From the NCBI GenBank assembly GCA_024230295.1, contig JAAERN010000049.1, positions 62,001 to 126,000 of the forward strand: a stretch of 64,000 nt of DNA. The letters run 5' to 3'. The notes below the pieces were generated by a model, which searched no databases, was not told where the DNA came from, and saw only the letters and a program-made list of their open reading frames with translations. Position numbers and translations under genes: made by a program. The stretch is from Planctomycetota bacterium. Its GTDB lineage: Bacteria > Planctomycetota > Phycisphaerae > Phycisphaerales > SM1A02. This document shows positions 9,876-22,100 of this stretch, in pieces (position 1 is the stretch's first letter; every line of letters begins with the position of its first letter).

Positions 9876-11294
9876 CTATATCAGCCAGGTGTTGATCGAC
9901 CAGAACGCCAGGAAGGCCATGCCGACAATTTGCAGCCCGGCGAGCCATCGTGGCAGCAATGCAATCCACGCTAGGGGAAGCAAACCCGACCAAACCAGCA
10001 GATAGCGATCAAAGACTGCACCTCGGGTCAAGGTGTAGAGGGCCAGCCCGAAAGCAAAGGTCAGGACCTGCAATTGCAACATCATGCCGAGCGAGGTTCG
10101 ATTCGAATGCCCGTATCCCATGGATGCGAGTGCCCCGAGACCCCCGAGACCGATCGCTGCGGCAATTGGCATGAGCACGGCGTGGGGGATGCCGCAACTC
10201 GCCGAGATCGCCCGAACCATCGTCGAAGCAATGCCCGCATAGTGATCGAACTGCCTATCGAGGTCCAATCCATCCATAGGCGTGAGATCGGGCATCGCGA
10301 TGGCGCTGAGCACCAGGCCCAGACCAATACCTGCCAATGGCATCCACCGAAGAACACGGCGGTCCCGATCGAGCACCCACGCAAGAAGGAACACGCCCAG
10401 CGGCACGGAGAGTGCAGCTGCCAGATACACAAGGCTCTCCAGCCGGAACCCAAGGCCGTGCAGATTCTGAAAGTCGGTGCTGACCAATCCATCCCATCGA
10501 ACCCAAAGGGGAATACGGAGCAGCACGGCCACAACCATGGCGAGGACCCATGGCCAGCACCTCCACGATTCACGCTGCCACACAACGATGCAGATTGCCG
10601 GAGCGAATGCCGCTGCGTGCGCCCGACTATGCAGCAGAACAACCATCAGCACGCAGGCAAGGATCGGCCCGGCGACAGGATGTCGCGTTCGCGTGCCCTC
10701 GCCGCTTCCCAGAACAACCACAACCCACAACACAAGTGATCCGAACACAAATGAAACTTCGCCCATCACCAACTGTCCCAAGACAGCGATATAGGGCAGG
10801 GTGAGATAGGCACACGCCACCAACATCATCGGCGGGCCTCGAATACCGGCCGACTGTCCGAGCATGAGTAGCGGAATGATTGACAGCACGAAGAACAGGA
10901 TGGAGAACGTGCGGAACATCGACAGCATGCGAGGAGGCGCAGGTAGCGGACCTCCCGGAATCGGGGATGTCCAAGCTTCCAACCTCGGGTCTCCGGGTTC
11001 GAGCATGACAACCTCGTGTGGATCGTCCACCAGCAGCCCGCCGGCCGCCGCATACGGCCAAATCAGCCCGGGGCCCTTTGCTTCCTGAAAGTCGATCGCT
11101 GTCTCGACTGTCCATCCACGCCGTATCAGTTCAGCCATCGGCCGCGTAATCCACCGCTCATCGAACGTGAGCGGCTGCGACGTCATCGAGGCACCCCACT
11201 GCAACGCAAATGCGGCCAAAACAACCAGCAAGAGCGAAGCCGTTGCCCAAACACGATCACGCTGGTTCGATCGAGCATCGTCTAGCCGAATCAT
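9876..11294 (-). CDS. Polytopic membrane protein, possibly GT-C-type glycosyltransferase
   Basis: Many TM segments; early acidic DE-containing loop LTFDERWITRPMAELIRRGW after TM1. Confidence 0.6.
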   Translation of the reverse strand: MIRLDDARSNQRDRVWATASLLLVVLAAFALQWGASMTSQPLTFDERWITRPMAELIRRGWTVETAIDFQEAKGPGLIWPYAAAGGLLVDDPHEVVMLEPGDPRLEAWTSPIPGGPLPAPPRMLSMFRTFSILFFVLSIIPLLMLGQSAGIRGPPMMLVACAYLTLPYIAVLGQLVMGEVSFVFGSLVLWVVVVLGSGEGTRTRHPVAGPILACVLMVVLLHSRAHAAAFAPAICIVVWQRESWRCWPWVLAMVVAVLLRIPLWVRWDGLVSTDFQNLHGLGFRLESLVYLAAALSVPLGVFLLAWVLDRDRRVLRWMPLAGIGLGLVLSAIAMPDLTPMDGLDLDRQFDHYAGIASTMVRAISASCGIPHAVLMPIAAAIGLGGLGALASMGYGHSNRTSLGMMLQLQVLTFAFGLALYTLTRGAVFDRYLLVWSGLLPLAWIALLPRWLAGLQIVGMAFLAFWSINTWLI

Positions 11295-12160
11295 GGTCGC
11301 CCCCGCTTGGCGAGCAGATTGACATAGCCATGAGACGGACACGCCGCCATGATGTCATCGCAAGTCGCCGCCGCACGAACTCCGGTCCGCTCGTCGATGA
11401 GTTCGAGCGAGAAACCAGATCGTGTCAATTGCAACAAGAACTCGACCGGATCGCTCTTTGCGGCGCGAAGCATGGCTGGGGCGAACTCCAGCAGTATGGC
11501 AAGTGGACGATCCCCTTCGAGCAGGCCGGACATTCCTTTGATCACCAAGGGTTCTGCACCCTGCACATCCATCTTGATGACGTCAGGTTCGATGCCCCGA
11601 GAATCCAACCATGGAGCTAGGGCAATGACATCGACAGTCACGCCACCGCGGGCGGAGCCGTTCACCAACCGATGGTCGCCCGTGTTGTACTGAGATCTCG
11701 CTAGCGTGAGGGAGCCTTCTGTATCCGCAACCGCCTCGGCATGGACCTCAACATTGCCCGGAGTATGCCGGGCCACGTTACGTTCAAGGAGTTCGCGGTT
11801 CTCTGGGGCCGGTTCAAATGCAATCACTCGGCCCTCGCTCCCAACGGTGATTGCCGCTGGCACGGCGAAGAGCCCGACATGAGCACCGATGTCCACAAAA
11901 GTCATTCCCGGTTCGAGGAGTTCTATGCACGCCGAGCGAGTGGCGGGCTCGTAGTCACCAGTCCTGGCAATCTCGAAGGTCACGCCGAAGTCGGCGGGAT
12001 GAACCTCATAGGCAAGACCATCCACCTTCGCTTCAGAGGGCTGCTGCCGGCCAAGCCACCACATCGCCGCCCACCGAATCGGCGGGACGTACTCAAGAAT
12101 CGGTCGAATCGCTGGGGCCAGCGCTGAACGAACTTTGCAAAAAGTGGTGACGCGGTCCAT
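11291..12160 (-). CDS. FkbM-family methyltransferase
   Basis: MTFVDIGAHVGLFAVPAAITVGSEGRVIAFEPAPENRELLERNV; DVIKMDVQGAEPLVIKGM. Start approximate. Confidence 0.8.
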   Translation of the reverse strand: MDRVTTFCKVRSALAPAIRPILEYVPPIRWAAMWWLGRQQPSEAKVDGLAYEVHPADFGVTFEIARTGDYEPATRSACIELLEPGMTFVDIGAHVGLFAVPAAITVGSEGRVIAFEPAPENRELLERNVARHTPGNVEVHAEAVADTEGSLTLARSQYNTGDHRLVNGSARGGVTVDVIALAPWLDSRGIEPDVIKMDVQGAEPLVIKGMSGLLEGDRPLAILLEFAPAMLRAAKSDPVEFLLQLTRSGFSLELIDERTGVRAAATCDDIMAACPSHGYVNLLAKRGRP

Positions 12161-12253
12161 CATGTCTTCAAGCCAGACTCCCTCCATCGGGCCATCAGTG
12201 GTCCGGCCTGAAGGATATCGCGATAGGGAGAGCAAACCACCCACAGGGCCCGA

Positions 12254-13483
12254 TCAGAGCAGTTGACCAATGACGCTGTCGGCCAGCAGCACCCCTTCCG
12301 AGGTCAGCGACAGCCGATCGTCCGCCCACTGCAGCAAGCGGTCCTCGATGGCTTGAGCAATAGAGGCCTTTCGGGCCTCCCCACGCGCTGGCGTCAGGCA
12401 GGCCGCCGTGACCCGCTCCCGAGCGACCCCCTCCATCAGCCTGAGTCCAAGCATCAGCATTTCCCCCGCCCGGCCGTCTTCATCCAAGTGTTCCACTGAG
12501 TCGATGGCTGAGAGCCCACTCCCAGCCACATACGCCCCAAGCCGTGGCCGGTTCCGCCATCGCCGCCCCTTGATGTGCCCTGAGGCTGACGGGCCGAGCG
12601 GCCACCAATTGCCGTTGGTCCAGTACAGCAGATTGTGAAGGCAACGGTGCCCAGGATGAGCCCAGTTGCTGATCTCGTACTGCTCCATACCGGCCGAAGC
12701 CAGGCGGGTTCTCGTGAGCTCATACAAATCGGCCTCGATTTCCTCGGCAACCCGCACGACCCCCCCCCGATCCAGCCGCCTCCGCAGCGGCGTCCCTGCC
12801 TCGTAGGTCAATCCATAGCAACTCAAATGCTTCGGATCGAGCGACAGGGCCGCGTCCAGATCACGAGCCCACACGCCCAACGGATCGCTCAGTTCCGGAA
12901 CCGCGAAAATAAGGTCGAGCGAGAGATCTGTGATGCCTACGCCCCGAAGCCGGCTCATAGCCTGCTCCACGTTAGCCGGATCGTGCCGCCGCTCCAACAT
13001 CTTGAGCGCTGGCTCATGAAAGGACTGCGCCCCCAAACTCACTCGAGTCACGCCAGCGGATGCAAGTGCGTCCGCCACCTCGGTGGAGACTGTGTCGGGG
13101 TTAGCCTCAATCGTCCACTCTTCGAGCTGGTGTCCACCCGCATCCAGCCGTTGGCGAAGTCCAAGGAGCAATTCCTGGAGCGACTGCACCGGCAGGTGCG
13201 TCGGAGTGCCGCCACCAACAAAGACAGTTCGGATCCCGGCAGGCAATTGCTTCAGCACCACATCGGCTTCGGCGAGGAGCCTACTCACGAAATCCGATCG
13301 CTCATCGTCTCGACCGGCAACCGTAAAGAAATCACAGTAATGGCAGCGATGTGCACAGAAAGGGATATGCGCGTAAAGTCCTTGCACACCACCATCTACG
13401 CAAATTGCAGCATCCAACATGTCCTCTGCAACTCGGGCAGGAGGTTCAGGGCTGTTATCATCTCGGGCGTGAACGCGGGGCAT
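12254..13483 (-). CDS. hemW: HemW-like radical SAM protein (coproporphyrinogen III oxidase-like)
   Basis: GLYAHIPFCAHRCHYCDFFTV, VFVGGGTPTHL, TIEANPDTV, RVSLGAQSF. Start may be internal (13420). Confidence 0.88.
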   Translation of the reverse strand: MPRVHARDDNSPEPPARVAEDMLDAAICVDGGVQGLYAHIPFCAHRCHYCDFFTVAGRDDERSDFVSRLLAEADVVLKQLPAGIRTVFVGGGTPTHLPVQSLQELLLGLRQRLDAGGHQLEEWTIEANPDTVSTEVADALASAGVTRVSLGAQSFHEPALKMLERRHDPANVEQAMSRLRGVGITDLSLDLIFAVPELSDPLGVWARDLDAALSLDPKHLSCYGLTYEAGTPLRRRLDRGGVVRVAEEIEADLYELTRTRLASAGMEQYEISNWAHPGHRCLHNLLYWTNGNWWPLGPSASGHIKGRRWRNRPRLGAYVAGSGLSAIDSVEHLDEDGRAGEMLMLGLRLMEGVARERVTAACLTPARGEARKASIAQAIEDRLLQWADDRLSLTSEGVLLADSVIGQLL

Positions 13484-13573
13484 CGAAGTGTGTCCTGGCA
13501 GTAGTAATCAAGGTTGCGAACCGGTCCCGGGGGTGGACCCGCAACTGGATGGGCATCCTACGAGGACATTCGC

Positions 13574-13915
13574 GTGAAGTTGGCATTGATCATGCAAACT
13601 GGCAGCACCGGCGATCGGACCTTCCCGATCAGCGGCGACCGAACCGTCATTGGACGGGATGGCCGCTGCGATCTGCGTCTGCCGCTGCCCACGGTTTCAC
13701 CCCAGCACTGCGAGATTGCGATCGAAAACCGCAGGGCCATACTGCTCAGCAGCGATCCTGAGAGCGAGACGCTGCTGAACGGACTCCCCGTCAGCAACGC
13801 CGAACTCTCGGACGCGGACACCGTCTGCATTGGCCCAGTCACGTTTCGAGTGTCCCTCTCGCTGACCACCGAAGACGGATCAACCAGATTGACGGTTGAG
13901 CGGGACAAAAACTGA
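13574..13915 (+). CDS. FHA-domain protein
   Basis: VIGRDGRCDLRLPLPTVSPQHCEIAIENRRAILLSSDPESETLLNG FHA signature. Confidence 0.82.
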   Translation: MKLALIMQTGSTGDRTFPISGDRTVIGRDGRCDLRLPLPTVSPQHCEIAIENRRAILLSSDPESETLLNGLPVSNAELSDADTVCIGPVTFRVSLSLTTEDGSTRLTVERDKN

Positions 13916-13950
13916 ATCGGGCCGGGGCGGCAGCCTTTACTATCCGCACC

Positions 13951-15294
13951 ATGCACACAGGTTCAAGCACAGCCGTGGTCGGCCTGCAATGGGGTGACGA
14001 GGGCAAGGGCAAGATCGTTGATCTGCTCGCAGCCGAACACGATGTCATCGTCCGCTACAACGGCGGCGCAAACGCCGGACACACGGTGGTCATCGACGGC
14101 GAGCGGTATGCGCTTCACCTTCTTCCGTCGGGCATACTCTCGAGTGAGCGAACATGCGTCATCGGAAACGGTGTCGTCGTCGACCCGCGCCAACTCCTGA
14201 GTGAGATTGAGTCAATCGAGGCTCGGGGAATCACAATCCAACCGGGGAGGTTGCTCGTATCGGATCGCGCTCATGTGGTCATGCCCTATCACAAGGAACA
14301 TGACGCCGCGCTTGAAACGGTGCTCGCAGGCGCCGCTGATCGCGGCGACGAGAATCTTTCGATCGGCACAACCAAGCGCGGCATCGGGCCGACCTATGCG
14401 GACAAGATTCACCGCTCGCTCGCGATCCGCATGGGTGACCTGCTGGACGAAGCCGTACTGCGACGGCGGCTCGACATCGTGTGTGCTATTCGGCAACGTG
14501 AACTTGAAGCGCTCGGCGTCGAAGTCACCCCGCTCGACCCGGCTGCACTCGCGGCGGAATACCACACACTCGGCGCGCGACTGCGGGATTTCATCACCGA
14601 TACGGTCTACGCCTTGCATGATGCCCTTGGCGAGAACAAGCGGCTTCTCTTCGAGGGAGCCAACGCCTGCCTGCTCGACATCGACCACGGCACATTTCCC
14701 TATGTCACAAGCAGCAACTGCTCAACGCTCGGCATTCCACCCGGAACGGGACTACCTGGAAGTGTGATTGACCGAACGGTCGGGATCGTCAAGGCCTACG
14801 GCACCCGCGTTGGAGAGGGACCGTTCCCAACAGAGGATCTCGGAGAGGACGGAGCCAGAATCCGAGAACGCGGACACGAGTATGGCACAACGACTGGAAG
14901 GCCCAGGCGGTGCGGCTGGCTCGATCTCGTGGCGGTTCGGTACTCCGCAATGGTGTGCGGATGCACATCGCTGGCGGTCATGTTGCTCGACGTCCTGAGC
15001 GGGTTCGACGAACTCAAGTTCTGTACCGCGTACCGGATGCCTGATGGCACGGTGACGGACCGATTCCTTCCGGACGCAAGACGACTTGCTCAAGCGGAGC
15101 CGATCTGGGAGACGGTTCCCGGCTGGGCCGATGAAATCGACTCCGCAGTCTCGGCAGATGATCTGCCACATCAGGCCTTGGCTTACCTCGACAGGATCGC
15201 GGCGTTCGTCGGTTGCCCGATCGAGATTGCAAGCGTTGGGCCAGACCGCAAGCAGACTATTCGAATGGCGCAGTCGGCCGGATCTCGGGTGTGA
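13951..15294 (+). CDS. purA: Adenylosuccinate synthetase
   Basis: GLQWGDEGKGKIVDLLAAEHDVIVRYNGGANAGHTV; GTTKRGIGPTYADK. Confidence 0.97.
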   Translation: MHTGSSTAVVGLQWGDEGKGKIVDLLAAEHDVIVRYNGGANAGHTVVIDGERYALHLLPSGILSSERTCVIGNGVVVDPRQLLSEIESIEARGITIQPGRLLVSDRAHVVMPYHKEHDAALETVLAGAADRGDENLSIGTTKRGIGPTYADKIHRSLAIRMGDLLDEAVLRRRLDIVCAIRQRELEALGVEVTPLDPAALAAEYHTLGARLRDFITDTVYALHDALGENKRLLFEGANACLLDIDHGTFPYVTSSNCSTLGIPPGTGLPGSVIDRTVGIVKAYGTRVGEGPFPTEDLGEDGARIRERGHEYGTTTGRPRRCGWLDLVAVRYSAMVCGCTSLAVMLLDVLSGFDELKFCTAYRMPDGTVTDRFLPDARRLAQAEPIWETVPGWADEIDSAVSADDLPHQALAYLDRIAAFVGCPIEIASVGPDRKQTIRMAQSAGSRV

Positions 15295-16052
15295 GTCAAC
15301 CAATCGATTCTGAAGAAGCCACCATCGACTTCGATGTGCCAGCAAAGGATCGACCCAGGCACATCGCCATCATCATGGATGGCAACGGCCGATGGGCGGA
15401 GCGGCGGGGTGTAACGCGCATCGAAGGGCACCGAGCCGGCACGCAAGCTGCAAGAGCAGCCATTCGAACGTGCGGACAACTTGGAATCGAGGCACTCACG
15501 CTCTATTCCTTCTCCACGGAAAACTGGAGTCGATCGGCGGAAGAAGTTGCGGCGCTCATGGCGCTCGTCGTGGAACTCTTGCCCGGGGAACACGATGAGA
15601 TGATGGAGAAGGGAGTTCGTTTCCGCGCAATCGGCGATCGCACCGGCCTCCCCAACGAGGTCGAATCCGCACTTCACCATGCGGAGCGGATTACTCAGGA
15701 CAACGACAGGCTGCACCTCACGATCGCCATGAACTACGGATCAAGGCAGGAGATCGTGCAAGCTGCGAGAGCACTCGCCACGCAAGCGGCAGCAGGAGAT
15801 CTCGATCCATCGAACATCGATGAGACCCTGTTCGCAGAGGCCCTGTGGACGGATGGCCTGCCTGACCCGGACCTGCTCATTCGAACCGGAGGCGACTACC
15901 GCGTATCCAACTTTCTGTTGTGGCAGATTTCCTATGCCGAGATTCATGTTGATACACGATTCTGGCCGGACTTCGATCAAACCGCCATGCTGGAAGCGAT
16001 CCGGGAGTACGCGCGGCGCCACAGACGATTCGGTGCTCGCCCCGGCAAGTAG
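15291..16052 (+). CDS. uppS: Isoprenyl (undecaprenyl) diphosphate synthase
   Basis: RHIAIIMDGNGRWAERRGVTRIEGHRAG; GTG start overlapping the purA stop (GTGA). Confidence 0.95.
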   Translation: MSQPIDSEEATIDFDVPAKDRPRHIAIIMDGNGRWAERRGVTRIEGHRAGTQAARAAIRTCGQLGIEALTLYSFSTENWSRSAEEVAALMALVVELLPGEHDEMMEKGVRFRAIGDRTGLPNEVESALHHAERITQDNDRLHLTIAMNYGSRQEIVQAARALATQAAAGDLDPSNIDETLFAEALWTDGLPDPDLLIRTGGDYRVSNFLLWQISYAEIHVDTRFWPDFDQTAMLEAIREYARRHRRFGARPGK

Positions 16053-16128
16053 CTTTCCCTTCGAATCACTGGCGCAATGGATTCGGCCGATGCATCATCG
16101 GAGGCCGCGAAACTCTAACCGCCTGCCA

Positions 16129-19100
16129 TCAATCGGCCACGCGTTGCATCATGAGGATGCGGGGACGATCACCAGGGTGATTCACTTCGCTTCGATCAAC
16201 CACCATGACGTAGCGTGCATCTTCAACGATGTTCTTCGGATCGGTCGCATCCCAGATATTGGTTTCGGAATCGCGTTTGAATGTCCGCACACGCAAATGC
16301 ACCGTAAAGACATCACTTCGTGTCGTCACGATGTTCGAGATGCCGCTGAAAAGCAGCCCCTGTTCCTCGGCATCCGATGCAACACGATCCCCCGTCAGGT
16401 GGACTTCTCTGGACCTCGGGTCCGCTTCAGGGCCTCCATCCCGAACATACTGAAGCGGATCATCCCAAAGACCGTTTCCTGGACCGGCAGCCACATAATT
16501 GGACTCGCGAAGATCGTACACCTGCGTGTCATACAACCGCCCCGTGTCCGTGGACAGGAATGAGCCAGGGTTATCCAGCGGGCCAGACTGGCCAACCATA
16601 CTTCGGGGGTCGAACAGTTGGCTCTGGCCCGAGAAGTTGCCAAACTCGCCATGTACTTGCTTGTCTTGGAACCCGAACGGATTGCGGCTCGCCCAGTCCA
16701 TCCGCCATGCGTCCGCTGCAACGGCGCTGCCAATTGCCTGCCGCATATCCTCGTAGTCATCCTCGATATCGCCATCGGCATTGTGGTCCCAAGCCGCAAA
16801 ATCGTAGTAGGCCGGACGGCTCAACTGGAACAGTTCGCCGATGCCCGCGAATCCTCGTTCACCTCGGCTGAACCGAATGGTCTCATCGGCGTCAACATCT
16901 CCCAGCGATGGGTATTGCGGGTCGATGGAGAGCGCCTCATAAAACTGATCCATTTTCGCGAGCAGGTCGTCATCTGTATCAGGCAGATTGTCACTGCCCC
17001 ACCATGCATTTGGCAGACCGTATCCACGATCAGGATAGGGAGCGCCATCGGGGATGCCTGCCAACAGGTAGCCCGCATCATTTCGCAGCGGATCGAAGAT
17101 TGACGAACTCATCCAACGGGGTATGTGGCCGTTCCCATCTCGAAACTGCACAATGGCATCTGCCACCGCTGATCGCGGATGCGGACTGATAGGCCTGTCC
17201 GTGGTATGCAACATTGCAGTCACCGAGTCATCGAGGATGGGCTGCTTGTTCCACTGACCGTTCCCATTCGATGTTGGATCGGCGTGGACCAATCGATGCA
17301 TATGCGGCATCGAACGCAGCACTTCCGCTGGCGCTGTATTGATATTGATCATTCCGCTGGTCGCGCTGCGGTCGAACCCTCCCGCATTATCAAAGTTCGA
17401 AGTACGAGCATCGAATTGCGGATTGGTGTACTGAGAGACGAAACTCGACCAAGTGTCAATGTCATCAATCCGTCCATCGGCGTACTCAAATTCGGCGTTA
17501 CCCCCCGGCGTTGGTGCCCACTGGCCATTGTCTACGAGGTCGTAAATGCCAGGGCCATCACAGACAAACATATCGAGCAATCGCTGCGATGCCGGAAGGT
17601 CGGGTTCCATGTGAGACAAGTCAGTTGATTTGAGAACCCAGTGCGGCACAGCCTGGGGATCCATTCCACCGAAGCCGCCAGAATCGAAGTCGACATGCCT
17701 CAAGTCATAGGATGCGTCGCCGCCATCAGCAAACCATTGATGGTACGGATCACCCACAATCGCGTTAGGTCCATGCTGCGTGCCGGCCAACAACAGTCGC
17801 CCCGCTCGCACAGTATCGCCACCCTCTGCAAGGCGATCGGCGATCCCCTCTGAGAAAGTCCGCAATGTTGCGATGCGATCATTGAACGGTGTCACTTGAC
17901 CATCTTGCGATGACATCTGCCCGGATGCGGGATGGACCTCGAATCCGCCATCCTCAGGAATGCTCGGTTCGGGCGGCCATACCCACCACTCCGAGGGAAC
18001 TATTCGAGGAACGGGATTCGTCGGACTGAAATTCTGGGTCTTCAATGGAAGATACAACTCATGGGCCACGGTCATGGCGTTGAGTACCTCGCCCACTTGC
18101 TCAAAGTTAGCATTCTTGGGCTGCACTTGAAATCCGTGCGGCATCAATAGTTCGCCGTCGATCTCCGCCGGACCGTACCAGCCCTTGTCGGGATAGGACC
18201 AACTGAAGTTATACGCGCCGTAATTCCCGGCCTGGTCATACCCGGCGTCTCGTTTGCGAATGAGATCGTTCCAGTCGTCCCGATCCATCTGATCAAAGCC
18301 AAAGAAACACGGCTTTGCCGCTTGGAATATTCGGTACTCAGCCTCTGGAGTTCCGTCAGAGGTGTTGTCTAGCGTCCAGGTCCACGGAAGCCGGACATTC
18401 CGAGTCGCCCATGGATATGGGTAAGGGTTCTGCGAGGAATATGGATCCGCCGTCTGCCAGCCATTGCTCCCCGTGTCCCACCATCCGTCATCATCAGCAT
18501 CGATGCGACCGATTCCATCGGGATCCCAAGCTGTGCTGTAAATGTGCCCGTGTCGATAGCGAAGAAGCGTGGAATAGGTATCTGCCATCTCGAAACCACT
18601 CTGGCCGTACTCACCGGTTGAGCCAGCCGTCGTGCGATACCACCCCGCGCCCCAGTCTGAAATGAAGTCGCTTTGATCGAGAAACGGCGGCGGAACCTGT
18701 GGCGCATCGTTGGTCGTATCGCCATCCAGAAGCACGCTACTGTTCGGCAGATTTCGATCCAGTTCAGGATCTCCCTCAAAGAGAACCCGCACATCACGGG
18801 TCTGATTGGTCTGATTGGAGTCCGTCACCAGCCACTGCTTCCAGCTATACACATCATCAACGTCTTCGACCCAGGGCGCATCTATGGAGAAGTGCGAATA
18901 TTGCCCTTTCTGCTCGGCCCGCCGTCGATCCAGTCGGAGCGGAGAAGTCGTCGCTCCAAGCGACAAGGGAACGCTCATTGCGTTGTAGGGCTCCAGCTTT
19001 GGAAGATTGGCGTCGATGAGCAGCGGGTCCTCCGTAGCGACAACGAGATGCTGAATCTGGTTGCTCGGATCATTGGGCGGGGCCGGATCCGTCTGAAAAG

Positions 19101-22100
19101 ACGGACCGACAGCCGGGCTGTTCGAATCCCAACTCGCCATGCGCAAGACATTCCACCACTGCTCTTCATTTGGATCTGTATTCTCGCGCCCCTCCGGGAA
19201 CGTGATGGATGGATTGGCGCTGTTCACATCATCACCATCAACATCCATCGCTGTCGGTGAGTTTGGAAGTTCGCCAAGTTGCGCAGCCCAGTCGCGTGAC
19301 CAGGAACGCGTCACTCTCGAATTCGCAGGGACAAAGCGTGGCGCAGCCCGATCGGGGCGCCATCTTCGAGACGTCACCGGCGAATCAACCCAGTCGAGCA
19401 AATTGGTGGCATACTCAGCGTCAGCAAAGCTCGGCTGGCCCACTTGTTTCTGATCGGCAAAGTCATCGACTGCCCAAGCTCGGCTATACCGTGCCCATTG
19501 CATCCATCTCGCCTGAGACGGCGCAATCCGATACATCGGATCAAGCGTCGAGCGACCCTCGACCTGATCCTTGTTGCCAGCAGCCGGATACAAGGCGCGA
19601 GGATAGAGCCAGCTCTGAGCGGTATCCACGGTCGCCGCGGCCGTTTCCCCCTCCATCGTCAGACTGATTTGCGAGTGGACGGGGAAGTGAGTTGAAATTG
19701 TACTTTGCACTGGTTGAATTGCTTGCGGATAGTCAGCAAACGACGGCTGCCGGTGCTGCGCAAGTTCAATCTGCACGGCATGGGCAAACTCGTCAATTCC
19801 ATCGGTCCCGACCGTACGGTCAATCACAACCTCCGCCGTGTAATCGTTCAATCCGCTTTCGGCATGGGGGTCTTCATTGCCATTTTGATTCCAGTCACGC
19901 GCATGTCGCCGAACCAACTCGATGCCGACACCAATCTTGGCATCGATTGCCAGGTTTGAAAACTGCGTGTCCGACACGCCTTTTCCAACGCCTTGGCCGT
20001 ACCAGAACTTGGCCAGCGAAGGCATCGATCGACCAGACATCTCCACGTTGGAATAGGACGGATCATCCGAAGACACCTCAGTCGGCGACGTCGGATGATG
20101 ATTCGGGCGTATAGACCAGATCAGTTCCCCCGGCGCAATCCAGCGGACCTCATCTCGAAAGTGTGGATCCCTGAAGCCGTAATCGAACTCATCGCCACCA
20201 ATGTTCCCGTCTCCATCGACATCGCTCGATGGGTGCATGCCCTGCTCCGCATCCAGAAAGTCCAACCAGCGTGCCGCTTCAAATGGCTGGTTGTCAAAGT
20301 CGTAGTTGGCGGTGCCTTGATCCCGATCATCGAGTCCATTCATGATGATCGTCAAACTGTATGGACGGTCATTTGTGGCTGGGGGGAGCACGGGCGTGAG
20401 GTCCATGATGTGGTCATTGTCGCGATCCCAGATCACGTCCCCATCAGGAAGGCCTGTATTACTGTCTATGCTCGTCATCGCATCGAAAACGAGTGTGCCG
20501 TTGTAGGGCTGGCCTGCATGCTCGGCACCTGACAGATATGGCCGAGGATCAATCGGAATCGTCCACAATGGTGGTTGACTTGCATCATGCCTGTTCGGAC
20601 GGAAGAAGTTGAGCGAGTAAATCGGTTGCCCAAACTCATCAAGGAGGGGAACGGGTTCGTCGTACGGATTGATCAACTGAACAGCGAATACGACGCGCGG
20701 CGACTGTGGACGGTGTTCCGGTTTCGTGAAGTAGTCTCCTGCCGCATTCTGTGCATTGACGACCGCCCCCCACTCGCCATCATTATTCTCGCCGGGTGGC
20801 GTATACGCTGTCGCCCAAGTCCATAAATCAGCGTTCTCGTATTCGTTATAAGAGTTGTCTTGATTCTGACCGGGCTGAAGCAACGGCTGCCCCGGAATCT
20901 TCCACGGGCGACCGACCACTGCAACGAATGCCTCGGCAATAAATGGCTGCGCCTCAACTCCGAGTTCGTGAATCTCTGGGCTGTACTGCCCGGTCCAAGC
21001 ATCGTGTTCGGCGAAGAGGCGGTCCTCTTGATAGGCGACAGGGTTTTGTGGATCAGCGGGATCGACCCACTCAAGGTCAGCTTTATAGACATCCCAAGGC
21101 GCCACTGGAGGCGCGGCGGTTCCGGATCCCGATACCGCAGCGTCCAACACATCGCGAAGGCTGGCGTCACTGAGATCAACGAAGTCGTCGATCAAGTTGC
21201 CTCCGATCGCCTGCAGGTTCGCATCGAAAGGAAGGCCGTCCAAGTCATCGGGCAGAAGATCAACTCCACCCAACAGTTCGGGACGCGATCCATTCTGAAA
21301 GGTATCGCTCCACGGATTCTGATCCCAGTTGCCCAGTCGATCGGGAACATAAGCCTGCTCGAAAATCGGCAGTGCAACGGCGCCCCGATCACCGATCCAC
21401 ATGTACTCTGGATCGCTCTGGGGGGGCACGAGAGGATCGTTGCCTTCCATTGAGTACAGGGGCGACTCGCTGTCTGGATCTCGCATAGCCATCATGTTGG
21501 CGGCCATAGCCGCAGCCATCCGGCGAGTCTTCTCCCACGCAGCATCGCCCTTACCGAAATACGAATCACGGCTTCCGAGTTGCAGCGTGCCCTCTGGGGA
21601 TCCGCCGCTGTTTTGCGGCTGCGTATCGCGATCGACAACATCGCCGCTCGTGAGGCCGAGCATGAGATTGTGTGCCAATAGATCACTGAAGGCATAGGGC
21701 TGATATTCGGGTGGTGGTTGCGAATTCGGATCCGGATCCGGATTCGAGGGTGGCGATGGTCGCTCGTATTCGCGGAGGTCGAGTTTCAATCTTGATTGTT
21801 CGAGAAACCGCTCATGAAGATTACGGACGATGACGTCGTTGAGGTCTCCCTCAATGTTGCCCTGTTTATGATTAAGTACAAACTGCCACGCCCGCGGCTC
21901 TGGTGCCCGCTGCGACCACCAGAGATACGGCGGCCGAGTTTCGTTCCGTGCAGCAGAAAAGAAGGTCATTCGATGCCGCAGATCCGATGCCAGTTGACGA
22001 TTGTCGAGCGGTTCACTGTGCTCTGGCCAGTCCAGTTTGCCGCGAAGGATGTGCGGAGTGCTGTTGCCCTGCGATCCACCAATCGCACGCTCCAACCGAG

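Noticed and set aside
21721-21750. GAATTCGGATCCGGATCCGGATTCG repeat in the giant ORF
   Set aside because: Encodes a short NPDPDPNS linker in frame; a simple codon-level repeat rather than a DNA element.
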